In this document: positions 54,505 through 64,000 of the stretch, one piece after another
Position numbering within the stretch: position 1 is the first letter of the stretch
Layout of the letters: every line of letters begins with the position of its first letter
Assembly: GCA_035048495.1 (NCBI GenBank)
Contig: CM068544.1
Coordinates: forward strand, 48,695,893 to 48,759,892
From: Euptelea pleiosperma
Lineage: Eukaryota; Streptophyta; Magnoliopsida; Ranunculales; Eupteleaceae
Length of the DNA: 64,000 nucleotides
Direction: 5' to 3'
The notes under the pieces: model-generated
Told to the model about the DNA's origin: nothing
Seen by the model: only the letters and a program-made list of their open reading frames with translations
Databases searched by the model: none
Program-made: the position numbers and the translations under genes

Positions 54505-55987
54505 CTAGTAAATGGCCCGTGCCCATGGCACTCTTTCGACAAAAGCATTTGCAAAAATTGGGTGCCTTCGGCACTCAAACGATATAACGGACTGGAGCGT
54601 TACTGTTTTTTCCATTATAACGGATTGCAACGCACAGAGGGAGAAATGGGAAAATAAAATAAATAACAAAAACTAACAGTATTGAAATTCAAATTTTGAA
54701 TAAATTGAGGTCAAATGATGCGGATTGAGTGGCTGAAATCTTACCGCCCACATTAGATCGATGGATTTGATATCTCAACCACTCTTTGTCTAACCGTCCA
54801 CATTAGATGGATGGATAAGATAAGAGAATACAACTGAGTTGTCTTGTTATATACGTGGGTGGGCCGTGCCTGCGGCACTTTCCGACAAAGTGCTTATCAA
54901 AATTGGGTGGGAGTTAATCTTAGCCATCGATATGAAGCATAGTGGATCTCGGCTACTCATTATTGAAGCCATATAAGATAAGAGGGGTATAAGAAAACCA
55001 CAATCATTTGTTATAATGATAGCGGGTGGCCCGTGCCCTAAGCACCCCCCGTCAAAGTATTTGCCAAAATCAGGTGTGAGTGGCTGAGATTCACCGTCCA
55101 TTTGGGGGATAAGATCTCGTCCAAAATGTACCCTAAGTTGCTTCAGTGATGCTCAAATTCAAGGGTTAAAAATAAACCCTTGAAAATGACTCCCATCGAA
55201 TGCTTAGAAATCACTAATCAGACTAATTTTCTTGCATGTTGGTCAACTTAGGGATGGGCCAAACATCCACACCGTTCATAATAGTAGACTTGAGGCACAT
55301 TTTGTCATGCAACTCGAGCTACATTTTTGGCCAATAACTAAACGACACCACCATGTATGTTCATGGTCCTTGGAGCATTTTATCATTAATAATGGGGTAA
55401 GTGGAAACTTTTAATCGACTTTTGTTTATACAAACATTAATTTTGACACGTTGATGCCACATGGCACACTCTTGGAGATCACTACCCATATGGATGTTTG
55501 AGCCATCCCTAGGTCGACCTATATACTAAAATTCATCCTGATTAATAATTTATAGCCGTTGGATTAGAGTGATTTTCATGGTTCCATTTTAACCATGGAT
55601 TTCGAGCATTATGATCCAAAGGTAAGAAATCACTAGCTAATCAAGCTGATTTTTGTTGCGTAACTCAACTTAGGGATGAACCGAACATCCATATGGTCGA
55701 TAGCCTCTAATTGTGTCATGTGGCTCAGACTATGGTCGACGTTGGACGGACATCTATCATCAAAGGTTATCTCCTTGAAAAAGTTCACCTGAATGCATTG
55801 TGACTTAAAATGTAAAAGTGGTGATATGATGACCAAAAAGCCCTTGAAAGTTAAAAAAAATGAAATAAATAAAAATAAGCAAAACAAAGACACGGAGAGC
55901 CATTTAGTGAGGTAGAAAGTGAATCCCGCGTGGATTGGTGGATGGCAACCCCAGTTTTGGCTTTGTAACTTTATATAATAGTATAGA
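54505..55987 (-). mobile_element. Non-autonomous Helitron, 1483 bp, minus strand
   Basis: Read on the minus strand it begins TCTATACTATTATATAAAG preceded by A, and ends GGGCCATTTACTAG followed by T. A GC-rich hairpin (GTGCC-ATGG-GCAC region) lies just before the end. The same layout as the Helitron at 31463..33003. Two further 3'-end-like modules lie inside at about 54850 and 55020 (GGGCCGTGCCTGCGGCAC; GGCCCGTGCCCTAAGCACC). M1 sequences (55440..55765, and pieces at 55125..55290) are inserted in it. No helicase is encoded. Confidence 0.66.
55440..55765. mobile_element. M1 fold-back MITE inside the Helitron
   Basis: Contains CCACATGGCACACTCTTGG, CATATGGATGTTTGAGCC, GATTTATAGCC-type TTATAGCCGTTGGATTAG and, inverted, CAAGCTGATTTTTG, AACATCCATATGGTCG, TCATGTGGCTC. 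Ends diverged. Confidence 0.55.
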
Positions 55988-57241
55988 TAGATAGATTTTT
56001 ACCCTAAATATTGCATGAATTCCACAGTTACAAATCAACCCATGAAAATGACTCCAATCCAACACTTAGAAATCACCAATCAGGCTAATTTTTGGTCCGT
56101 AAGTCCACTTAGCAAATCGTGAAGCAACAAAACTTCACCTATTGAAAAATGCAAGTTTAAAACAATTTGGGTTTAAAAATAATAATAATGATAAAACAAG
56201 AGAAAAAAAAAAAAGAGTTCAAAAAGACGAGAACATCAAAAGATCAATAAGTGAGGACTTCGGGTTTAATACATTTTTAGTCCAAAACTACGTGTTCGAA
56301 AAAATCTATACATATATGTAGAGACACCTATGATGTAATATAGAAAGGGAAGTAATATAAGTATAATAGACCCAAAACTATATGATATTTCCCCAAGTCT
56401 AAGTAATATAAGTAACCTTAATAATTTTCAAAACATAATTCTCATTTATAAAGGTCTCCAAAGCGTAGGAATTTTTTAATCTTTTCTAAAAATATTTTTA
56501 TAACACAAAATAGGTGACATATATTATATATAAATAAAAACTAGGTTACATTATAAATAAAAAATAATCTTTAATTTTTAAAAATAAGAACAAGTTTTTT
56601 CATAAGATTTTTTGAAAATTTGTTTCTGATTATCGAAAATTTCTTCTTCTTCTTCTTCGCACGATGTTTTGCATGCACCGAGTTTGAAACGTTTTTCAAA
56701 AGAAAATTTTCAGTTGCAAAAAAAAAAAATCGAGTATTAAAGGCAGATCTGCTAACTATGGGTCCACCTGGGGTTGAGCCAAACATCAATGCGGTCAGTG
56801 AACTCTAAAGAGTGTGCCAGTCAGCTAAGTTCTACTGGGGTAAATGTTGGAGTGAACGTTAAGCTTGTCAGTGGACTACGTGTTATGGTAGAGTCGGTGA
56901 TAGGAAGGAGAAGTCGGAAGGACGAGAGTAAGAGTAGATGACGTCAGGAATGGGTGGGTCCAAGGGTGTTTGATAGTCGCCGACATGGTATCTGGAGCGT
57001 AGATTTTGGACAGTGAACTGAGTAAAAGAGGCTCCCCACTCTCCCTTTGGACTAGGCATCGTCCTTCCTTCCTCATTATTATTTGCTCGCCCTCTTTCAT
57101 CGCCCAGTACTACCGTGGCCTTCCGTACCAAACTGTAACTAAGATAGAGCTCCTTTACAAAAAGCAAATGCTATCCTCCATTTCACACCTCCCGATACTT
57201 ATGTCCCAAGTCCTTCAGAGTCAGACGACAAAGGTCATCTA
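55988..57241. other. Intergenic with an M1 half fragment
   Basis: 56003..56115 is an M1 right half (CAACCCATGAAAATGACTCC, AATCACCAATCAGGCTAATT). 56750-56825 has another piece (GGGTCCACCTGGGGTTG, GTCAGTGAACTCTAAAGAG). No gene is supported; frames between 56876 and 57245 lack homology. Confidence 0.4.
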
Positions 57242-57250
57242 TTAAAAAAT

Positions 57251-57622
57251 GAGTAAACCTTTGCTCACACCTGTGCGTGAACAAAGCCGATCACACACCA
57301 CAATATGAGCCACGTGGCACACTCTTAGAGGATGATGACCGTATGGATGTTTGGCCAGTCCCCCGTTGGACCTGCAAACCAAAAATCATCTTGATTAGTT
57401 TTTTCAGACCTTTGGATCTAGTATCCCAAATAAAGGTCAATAATGCTTTAAATTCTACGGTTAAAATCAACCCATGCAAATGACTCCAATCCAATGCTTA
57501 GAAATCACTAACCAAGCTAATTTTTGGTTTACAAGTCCACCGAGGGACTAGCCAAACATCCATACGGTCATCATCCTCTAAGAGTGTGCCCCGTGGCTCA
57601 TGGTGTGAGCAAAGGTTTTCTC
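57251..57622. mobile_element. M1b fold-back MITE, 372 bp
   Basis: The ends are GAGTAAACCTTTGCTCACAC and GTGAGCAAAGGTTTTCTC, bounded by a perfect 9-bp duplication TTAAAAAAT (57242..57250 and 57623..57631). G-box at 57309..57318; the right partner reads GCCCCGTGGC. The right arm lacks the inner GATCACACAC part, so the arms are unequal. Confidence 0.82.
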
Positions 57623-57631
57623 TTAAAAAAT

Positions 57632-58125
57632 TACATAGCTGAACGCGTGGATCCCCCTAAGAAACATCCTAGGCCGGAAATTGAACAGCTTTGAATGATC
57701 CCAACCATTCGATATCATCAAATCTGTACATTATTTTCTAGATCTCATGTATTTCCTATCTATAAAATAGGTTGGTGAGAAGGGTCACATGGGTTAAGGG
57801 GACCGTGAGTAATTGTGTTAATGGGCCAGGTCACCAGATGAGTTTAGGCCCATGGGTTAAGGGGGACATTAGTAATAGTTAAACTTTTAAGGGCTAAATG
57901 GACCTAAACTCATCTGGCGACCCAGCTCACCAAAGCGTTCAACACACGTGAGGCTCATACGAGATAAATCAAGGACTGATTTTTGGTGGGGACATGAGGA
58001 TCATCCTCACAAAAAATACACCTAGTCGACATTTTGAGCATGAATTTCAAAGCAAAACTGTATTGCACACATAACCCTCGAGCTTTCTTTTTGCCGTTCC
58101 TCGTGATTTTACTGATTTTTGAACT
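57632..58125. other. Intergenic
   Basis: It has a small inverted pair (GTTAATGGGCCAGGTCACCA..GGTGAGCTGG type) at about 57780-57940 and a short M3-like patch at about 57965-58050 (ACTGATTTTTGGTGGGG, GAGGATCATCCTCAC). No gene. Confidence 0.4.
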
Positions 58126-58412
58126 GAACATAAATAGACATTCGTACCAAAAACCAGCTTGTTTGATGATATTTAGCCGTTGGTTTTAACACCGAAAATA
58201 TGATTGAATCCAACGGCTAGAATCACGCCTTAAAAAAAAACTAAAATCTAATGGCTAGAGATTATGAATCAGGGTGATTTTGGTGTGTATATCCACCGAG
58301 GTGTGGGCAAAACCTCCATGCGGTCAGAGGGCCTTGGTTAGTAACATAAATCGCTATACCTGATGCCTTTGGCGTCAGATCTTGTTACATCTTTTGCCAT
58401 GTTTTAACTTGC
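58126..58412. mobile_element. M2-like fold-back element
   Basis: AATAGACATTCGTACCAAAA, CAGCTTGTTTGATGATATTT, TTGGTTTTAACACC on the left and AATCAGGGTGATTTTGGTG, ATATCCACCGAGGTGTGG, CCATGCGGTCAGAGGGCC on the right, ending GATCTTGTTACATCTTTTG. The left terminus is absent. Confidence 0.55.
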
Positions 58413-58649
58413 TAGCTTTTCCTTGAAGAAGCTTTCAACAAATACTGCTACAACTAGAATTGATAGCTTTACTGTGCGTTTGTAGGACGAGGATCTGAAA
58501 ATCAGGTAATCCTGTAGTTTAGACCTGATAGAAGGTAATTACTGTCTATAAACAGAATCTCAGGACACATGGCACACATGCAGGTGGGGATAATGAAAGG
58601 GTGGAACTCAGCATTCAATGTTTCTTGCAACCAATGTAGGAAACTGACA

Positions 58650-58667
58650 CCCCCCCCCCCCCCCCCC
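58650..58667. repeat. Homopolymer (C)18
   Basis: Eighteen consecutive C residues between ACTGACA and TATGTC. It may be a true tract or of uncertain length in the assembly. Confidence 0.7.
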
Positions 58668-58890
58668 TATGTCAAAAACTAGCAGTGAACAAATCACTTC
58701 CATATATTTTATTTTTTTTCTCATTACTGTAATAAATGCACCAGAGTATGCGATGATATTAAGAGAATAGAACTTGAATTTAGCAATTAATGTTTTCGTG
58801 AAAAGTAGGCTAAAAGCATAGTTTTACAGGCTTGGTAAAAAAATAGAAACTACCTGTAAGATTGCACAGTGGGAGAAATGGCACCTTTAT

Positions 58891-61800
58891 TCATGTCTTG
58901 GATGCTCCATCCATGGGACGCCATAAACCTTTTTTACCAACAAGGAACTGCTCTTGATTAAGAGTAGTCTCCCAGTGCAGCGATTGCAAGATGGGAATTA
59001 GCTTATTAATCGTTTCCCTGGTGTCCTGGACCAGAACCCATCCACCTGGTCTCAAAATTCGATCCATCTCAGCTGCTACATCCACAATGTCACACCTGAT
59101 ACATAACTTATCAGGATTAACAAATGGCACAAAATATCATGACCTGGAATCAACTTGGCCAACCATAAAAATTTAACTAAGCGAATCTATTCAGTGACAG
59201 AGTCATGAGTTTTACTTAACTATTTACTTGAAAAAAATACTTATTTCTTTAAAAGATTAAAATGATGTTAGCCTTCATATTCCCATGGATAAACAATTGC
59301 CATGACACAACCAACTGCTGATTTTCGCAAGTCAATAAATCATGCAAAAGTTCCATAAATTAGGCCAATTGACCTAACAGATTGACGTGGTAGGCCCACA
59401 AAAAGGTGGCTTGACTCAGCCAACTAGCAAGATCACACACAATATCTTGCAACTATAGATTGAAAATATTAAAGGTAGTAATCTTTGTACCTCGATGTAA
59501 GATTTCTGAAGAGGTAACTGGAGTGCAGGAGATCAAAAGTTCGAGGGTACGTATTAAAAGCCTCACACCAGTCGTGATAAATTCCAATCAAACCCCTGTC
59601 AAAAATAACAGGTAGAGTATCTGGTACGTTGATTGGTACAATGTTCATCACCCAGAGAGGTTGATCAATTAGTGCTGCAGCAAATCTGATAAAAGGTGGA
59701 AAATCTTTGTCAGGTTCTATAATTAAATTCACATTAGATTACCAATAGCTCTCATTTAGTGACATCCCAGCAATGTTGAAAGAACATCAATAGTGAAACT
59801 GTCAGTCTCGAGGCACAATCCCTAGCCAACTCAAGCATTTCTTATTTATTCAACATCTCATCAGAAAGCAAAATTTTACAAAGATAAAAAAAAAACGATA
59901 AACAGACCCTTCTAGCTAGAGGATAAACAAAAAATACATTAGACATGTGATCCCATGTGACCGATTGGCTAATGTATACACTATACACAATAACTAGCTA
60001 ACCAACCAGCAAGGGTTGCCTTCCATGTATTTGACACAACCAACCAAAATTTTGAAAGGTAAATGGTCTATCTCGAGGAAGAGAGGAATAATCTGTTGAG
60101 GAGGTCTGTGCTTGTATGTGTTCAGGTGGGGAAAGGGGGAACTCTATATGGTTGAAGCCCCTATAATCTAATAGCAGAGAGTGAGCATGCTGAAACAATA
60201 GAGATTGAAATCCAAAGTGCATAACTGAGGTGTCACACCTGCAAGTGTCGTACAATTTATAAAAGAATTTGAATATGTTTACTTTTTTAAATGTCCGTAC
60301 ATAATTTTGCCGAAGGGTCTGGTTATTTTGACATGGGCTGATTTTAGGTGAGATGATCTCCTAGATCATATTCACAAAAAATCAGCCATTTTGAAATTTC
60401 TAACCCTAACAACTGTGGGCTTGAAGTTAACATTGAAATAAATAGTCCAGACTTTTCAACTTGTAAAATTGGGGCTTTTTTTTTTTTTTTCTTCTGAGGA
60501 TGATCTCCTCACCAAAAATAAAACCTTGACTCATCTCCATGTAAGTTCCACATTAAGTGTCAATTGACCTGTCAAGATAACCCAGTCATAGAACTAAACT
60601 TCGACATGAACACATTTGAAATATTAATGTAACTTAAATGTACGAAAGAAACATAAAATTACATGGAAAAATAGTGTTAACCGAAGAACAACCCAAAATA
60701 CACGACCCAACGAGCGTTGATCTTGATTTCAACCCCCTACAAGTTGTTTTTGACTTGAAATCATTAATGAAGCAGTTGTTCTTCACTTGGGATCCCCCCA
60801 AAAGAAAGGAATTGTGGGGGAAAAAAGGGGATTGAAGTGTTTTCAAACATCCCATATTTTCAGTCCTATACAATAAAATTCGCCGACAGGTAACTTCATT
60901 CCTTAAGTCATAAATCAACAAAAGTAGCTTAATTTCAATACTATGATCCCAGTGCTGTGTGTGTTTGTGTATGATAAGACATGTTTCCACTAAATATTTC
61001 CGTTTCCACAAGATTTTTAAAATTCTTGTATTTAAAAATACATGCAAAACTAATTATTAATTATGAATGATGTAAGACAAATCAGTAAATTAGTAGTAAT
61101 AAGACATGCATTAGGGAACCCATATACATATCACTTTCAATAATTAGCATATATGAAATCCAATGATATAATCTAACTTTCATAATTAACAACAGAGAAA
61201 ATTTAAAGATTAGGAAAAAAAAAAAAAAAAGATAATGGAGACATGTAGGTCGTAGATTCATGTGGTTATGACCTCCTCAAGTTCTAAGGAAGTAGTTTTG
61301 TGCTTTCTGCTCTTAATTTCATGATTATGAACATTTAAATCTCTAAGCCTGATCTTAAAGTCTATCCGAAACAATTGCGTCAATGTGTACTAAACGTTAT
61401 TGATCTTACTTTTCTTACTCCAAATGGTTGTTTATTGTAGTTGAATGAGTATTGGGCAGCTTTATATTTACTAAGTTATTAAATAGCTCTGTAGTGTATG
61501 GATATGTTTTTTAAAACCTTTCATATATTTCTTTCCTTTTTCGTTATAAAATTCTGATAATTATAATGAAAATATTATATGCTATAATACATGCATAATG
61601 TTTCGTGCTTCTAAGAGATGCTGAGTCATACCTCATATCTATATCAAGCAACGAAAGACATGTGCATGTTTTCCGAAGTATCTAATTTTGAATGCAATAT
61701 CATAACATGCACTTTTAACCTATAAGAGATTACAATTGAAGTAGAATACTGATGTACAAAAAAAAATGACTGCTATGGGAAAAAAAAAAGAACAAAGTCA

Positions 61801-62763
61801 TAAAAGTTTTACAGCCAGGAAACTAAATAACGCATGGATATGGATATGACAGAGAAGGAAAATGCTTAGAGCCATCAAATCCACTGGTTCAAGGTAAATA
61901 ATCTTGTGTCAGAATTTGAACCGCTCCACCACTAGACAGATTCAGAAAGTGGTGTGGAACGAACATCTAATAATTACATGAAGGAAAAGAGCAAACCATT
62001 CTCTGGATACATGAAAAACTAAGCAGAATGGGGGAAATTACAAAACTATGCCTAGTAAAATATCTGCAAACAAACTTATCCAACAAAACACAGACTTCTT
62101 GATTAAATAGAATATATTTAAATCTAAAGAAAGAATTGAAAAATGAGAATCTACAGACATAAACAGCCATCAATCCAGAAAAAAACAGGAAATCAGAACT
62201 AACATGAACCTACTTCATTTAGCTTATTTGTCTTACCCTCCATAACCAGCATTCATATCCATTACGTTCCTAATACTCGACCAGTTGATAGCAAGGCCAT
62301 CCAAATAAACATCTGATACAAGTGCAGACCAGTGTTTAGTGTCCTCATAAAACATCTCTTCAGCACTTGGTTCCATTGCTAGACTTTGAGGTTTACTGCT
62401 AAGCCTTTCAGGCCAGGAGGCAGGCCAGTTAAGCTCGCTACCCAAGCCAACAATTGGGAGTTGGGGAAGACAACTTCCAAGGGGTACGTACCTGCCTCAC
62501 AAACGAAGACAAGAGAATTTCTAATATGAAGCAAAAAAGAAGAATGTGGAAAATGACCAGCAAATGCCAGTTCCATTCTCACAGAAAATACCATGAAGTA
62601 TTTTGCCTATCCATTAGATCACACAAAGGAGGGTCATTTTCTTTGCGTTCTTCATAGCAAGAATTTGAGACAGGCTTCTGATATATTACAAGTCCAATTC
62701 CAGATGAGTCTACAGTCTTTGCTACTGTCTTCCAGCAGATAGATTCAGTCAAAGCTACCATAG
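58891..62763 (-). CDS. Golgi-type PMT methyltransferase (DUF248/Methyltransf_29), C-terminal exons
   Basis: Four exons on the minus strand: 62763..62592, 62491..62237, 59685..59491 and 59095..58891. They join in frame by GT..AG introns (100, 2551 and 395 bp). The first visible exon begins mid-codon after an acceptor, so the N-terminal part (membrane anchor and first methyltransferase half) lies beyond the window. Visible order: [24 protein letters not shown], then [38 protein letters not shown], the SAM-site-like [66 protein letters not shown], and finally [39 protein letters not shown]. Family members are type II Golgi proteins that methylate pectic homogalacturonan. The sequence looks closest to PMT23-type members, but I cannot settle the subgroup. 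No damage is seen. Confidence 0.9.
60310..60540. repeat. M3-like MITE fragment in a PMT intron
   Basis: GGGCTGATTTTAGGTGAGAT, GATCTCCTAGATCATATTCA, AAAAATCAGCCATTTTG and TGAGGATGATCTCCTCACCA match the M3 interior. It lies in the 2.55-kb intron; ends not resolved. Confidence 0.45.
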
Positions 62764-64000
62764 CTGCAGGAAGCACCAAATATGAATCCACAGTTTAGCT
62801 TCAAGACCTAAATAGCATCCTAATTTTTAGTAATATTCTTATCATTGGAGCTAAAATTAATTAGTAGAATAAAAATTCAGTGATACAGAGAATGATGGAG
62901 CCAACAATCACAAGTTTCAAAAGCATCCAGCATCATTTGATGCTTAGTCAGGTAAAAAGATTCCAACTAGCAACAGTGTGGCATGCACCACGTAAAAGTC
63001 AAGCCATTAAATATTTATAAATTACGTCAAAAACATCCACTAGTGTGTTTAAGAGAAAACAGAATATTGACTCCAAGAAATATTAGGCTTAGTATTAGTG
63101 TGAAGAAAACATGAAATCACAACTTGGATCAAAGATGGAGAGAGTCAAGTCGAACCAAAGGCTCAAGTGAGTCAAAATCTGAAGACATCACCAAGTCTTG
63201 GACAGCAAGGCTCCAAATTCTATATAAATTAAAAATATAGAAAAACATAACATCAAGAAGTACAAGTAAAATGGACAACTTGCATTTGAAAGATTTGTTA
63301 GGCTTATAACAACCCCAAAAGACATCTTAAAGTTGTTGCAACCCAAGGGAACTTTCCTAGTTTACTATTTTGTCAACTAAAAACTCCAATCAGACCTGAT
63401 CAAGTTAAGTTCTCGAGTCAAAGCCATGAGCCCCTTGAGTCTACTTTAATAGTGAGTTTGTCATCTAGCGGACCCAAAATTGGGTCAAGGCAAGTTGAAT
63501 CAGTTGAGTTTTGAGCCAATAATAGTTCCTTTTATCATGATGAAGAAAGTAGATCAGACTGTGGCAGCTAATCTATTCCTCTTCCTGACACTCTATCTGA
63601 CACTGAGATAATGTTGCATTGACCCAAGGGATAATTCTTAAATGTATGTAGTCCAATAGACATTCAAGATTGACATTTCTCATGAGACCTCTTTCTGTCA
63701 AGGACAGCAAGAAAGATGCTTCAACAGAAATGTATTATAGACGTGGAAAGAAGGATCCAAAGCGACCAACATTTCTTAACAAGATTAGTAGAGAGAACAA
63801 CATGGAAAATGTCTTCAGATAAAAAGAAAGTAAGAAACAAATTGGTGGACAGATTGTAATCAACAAAGTTCTGCCAAATATCAACCACAACAATAAAATA
63901 TGCCATAGAACACTAAAGAGGATAGTAGCATATGCTGACTGTAATGGGCAAGAAACAGAAATTGGGGCAAGGAGAACATTGAGAAGACCTGGGAAGCCAA
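62764..64000 (-). other. Intron and upstream part of the PMT gene, no exon recognised
   Basis: The acceptor CTGCAG ends at 62764. No upstream PMT exon (for example the VDVGCGVASFG block) is recognisable to the window edge. Either a long intron continues or exons lie further right. No shared repeats seen. Confidence 0.5.

Noticed and set aside
58650..58667. Assembly gap or artefact at the C18 run
   Set aside because: Cannot be judged from one sequence; recorded only as a homopolymer.

Overview
This is nuclear DNA from a flowering plant. The evidence is spliceosomal introns with GT..AG borders, plant-only gene families (ALOG/LSH, plant acidic PNGase A, the DUF248 pectin-type methyltransferases), plant LTR retrotransposon remnants, Helitrons, an Au-like SINE and a very dense population of MITEs. 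Coding regions are not strongly GC-biased, so a grass is unlikely. I cannot name the species.

Four genes are well supported. From left to right they are: an intronless peptide-N4-asparagine amidase A (7723..9666, +); a three-exon protein kinase-like gene whose catalytic residues are degenerate (12182..14577, -); an intronless ALOG-domain (LSH) transcription regulator (40165..40836, +); and the last four exons of a Golgi-type PMT methyltransferase whose 5' part lies beyond the right edge (58891..62763, -). A fifth locus, 20334..26640 (+), is a decayed copy of a Rab3GAP catalytic-subunit gene. Its first three exons still splice in frame, but later exons carry stops and frameshifts, many middle exons are missing, and two Ty1/copia fragments in opposite orientation occupy the gap. 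The genes are unrelated and show no operon-like relationship.

The rest of the window is mostly transposable elements. The dominant group is a set of 300-400 bp fold-back elements, called M1 here. They share an inner inverted core containing CAGCCTGATTAGTGATTT and a G-box (GCCACGTGGC) in each arm, but carry several unrelated terminal sequences. Where target duplications can be read they are 9 bp (for example GTTTGGGGG, GGTAGACAT, TTAAAAAAT), which points to Mutator-type mobilisation. A second fold-back family (M2) ends in GGGTCGTGATGTAAC-like sequence. A third (M3) ends in GGGTCGGGATCGGGGGAC and is nested inside an M1 copy with a perfect 9-bp duplication. A fourth (H1) consists of iterated CCGTTTAAACGG-like words and has 8-bp duplications, as expected for hAT. 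There is also a 1.4-kb PIF/Harbinger-like element, a hAT-like family (T6), two non-autonomous Helitrons in opposite orientation, LINE, gypsy and copia debris, a 245-bp tandem array and several CT/GA microsatellites.

The most interesting signal is this M1 system: one conserved G-box-bearing hairpin core, moved around under at least six different end sequences, nested repeatedly, and placed close to genes (one copy ends 243 bp before the PNGase A start codon). It could spread paired bZIP/bHLH-type binding sites and hairpin RNAs, but that function is inference.
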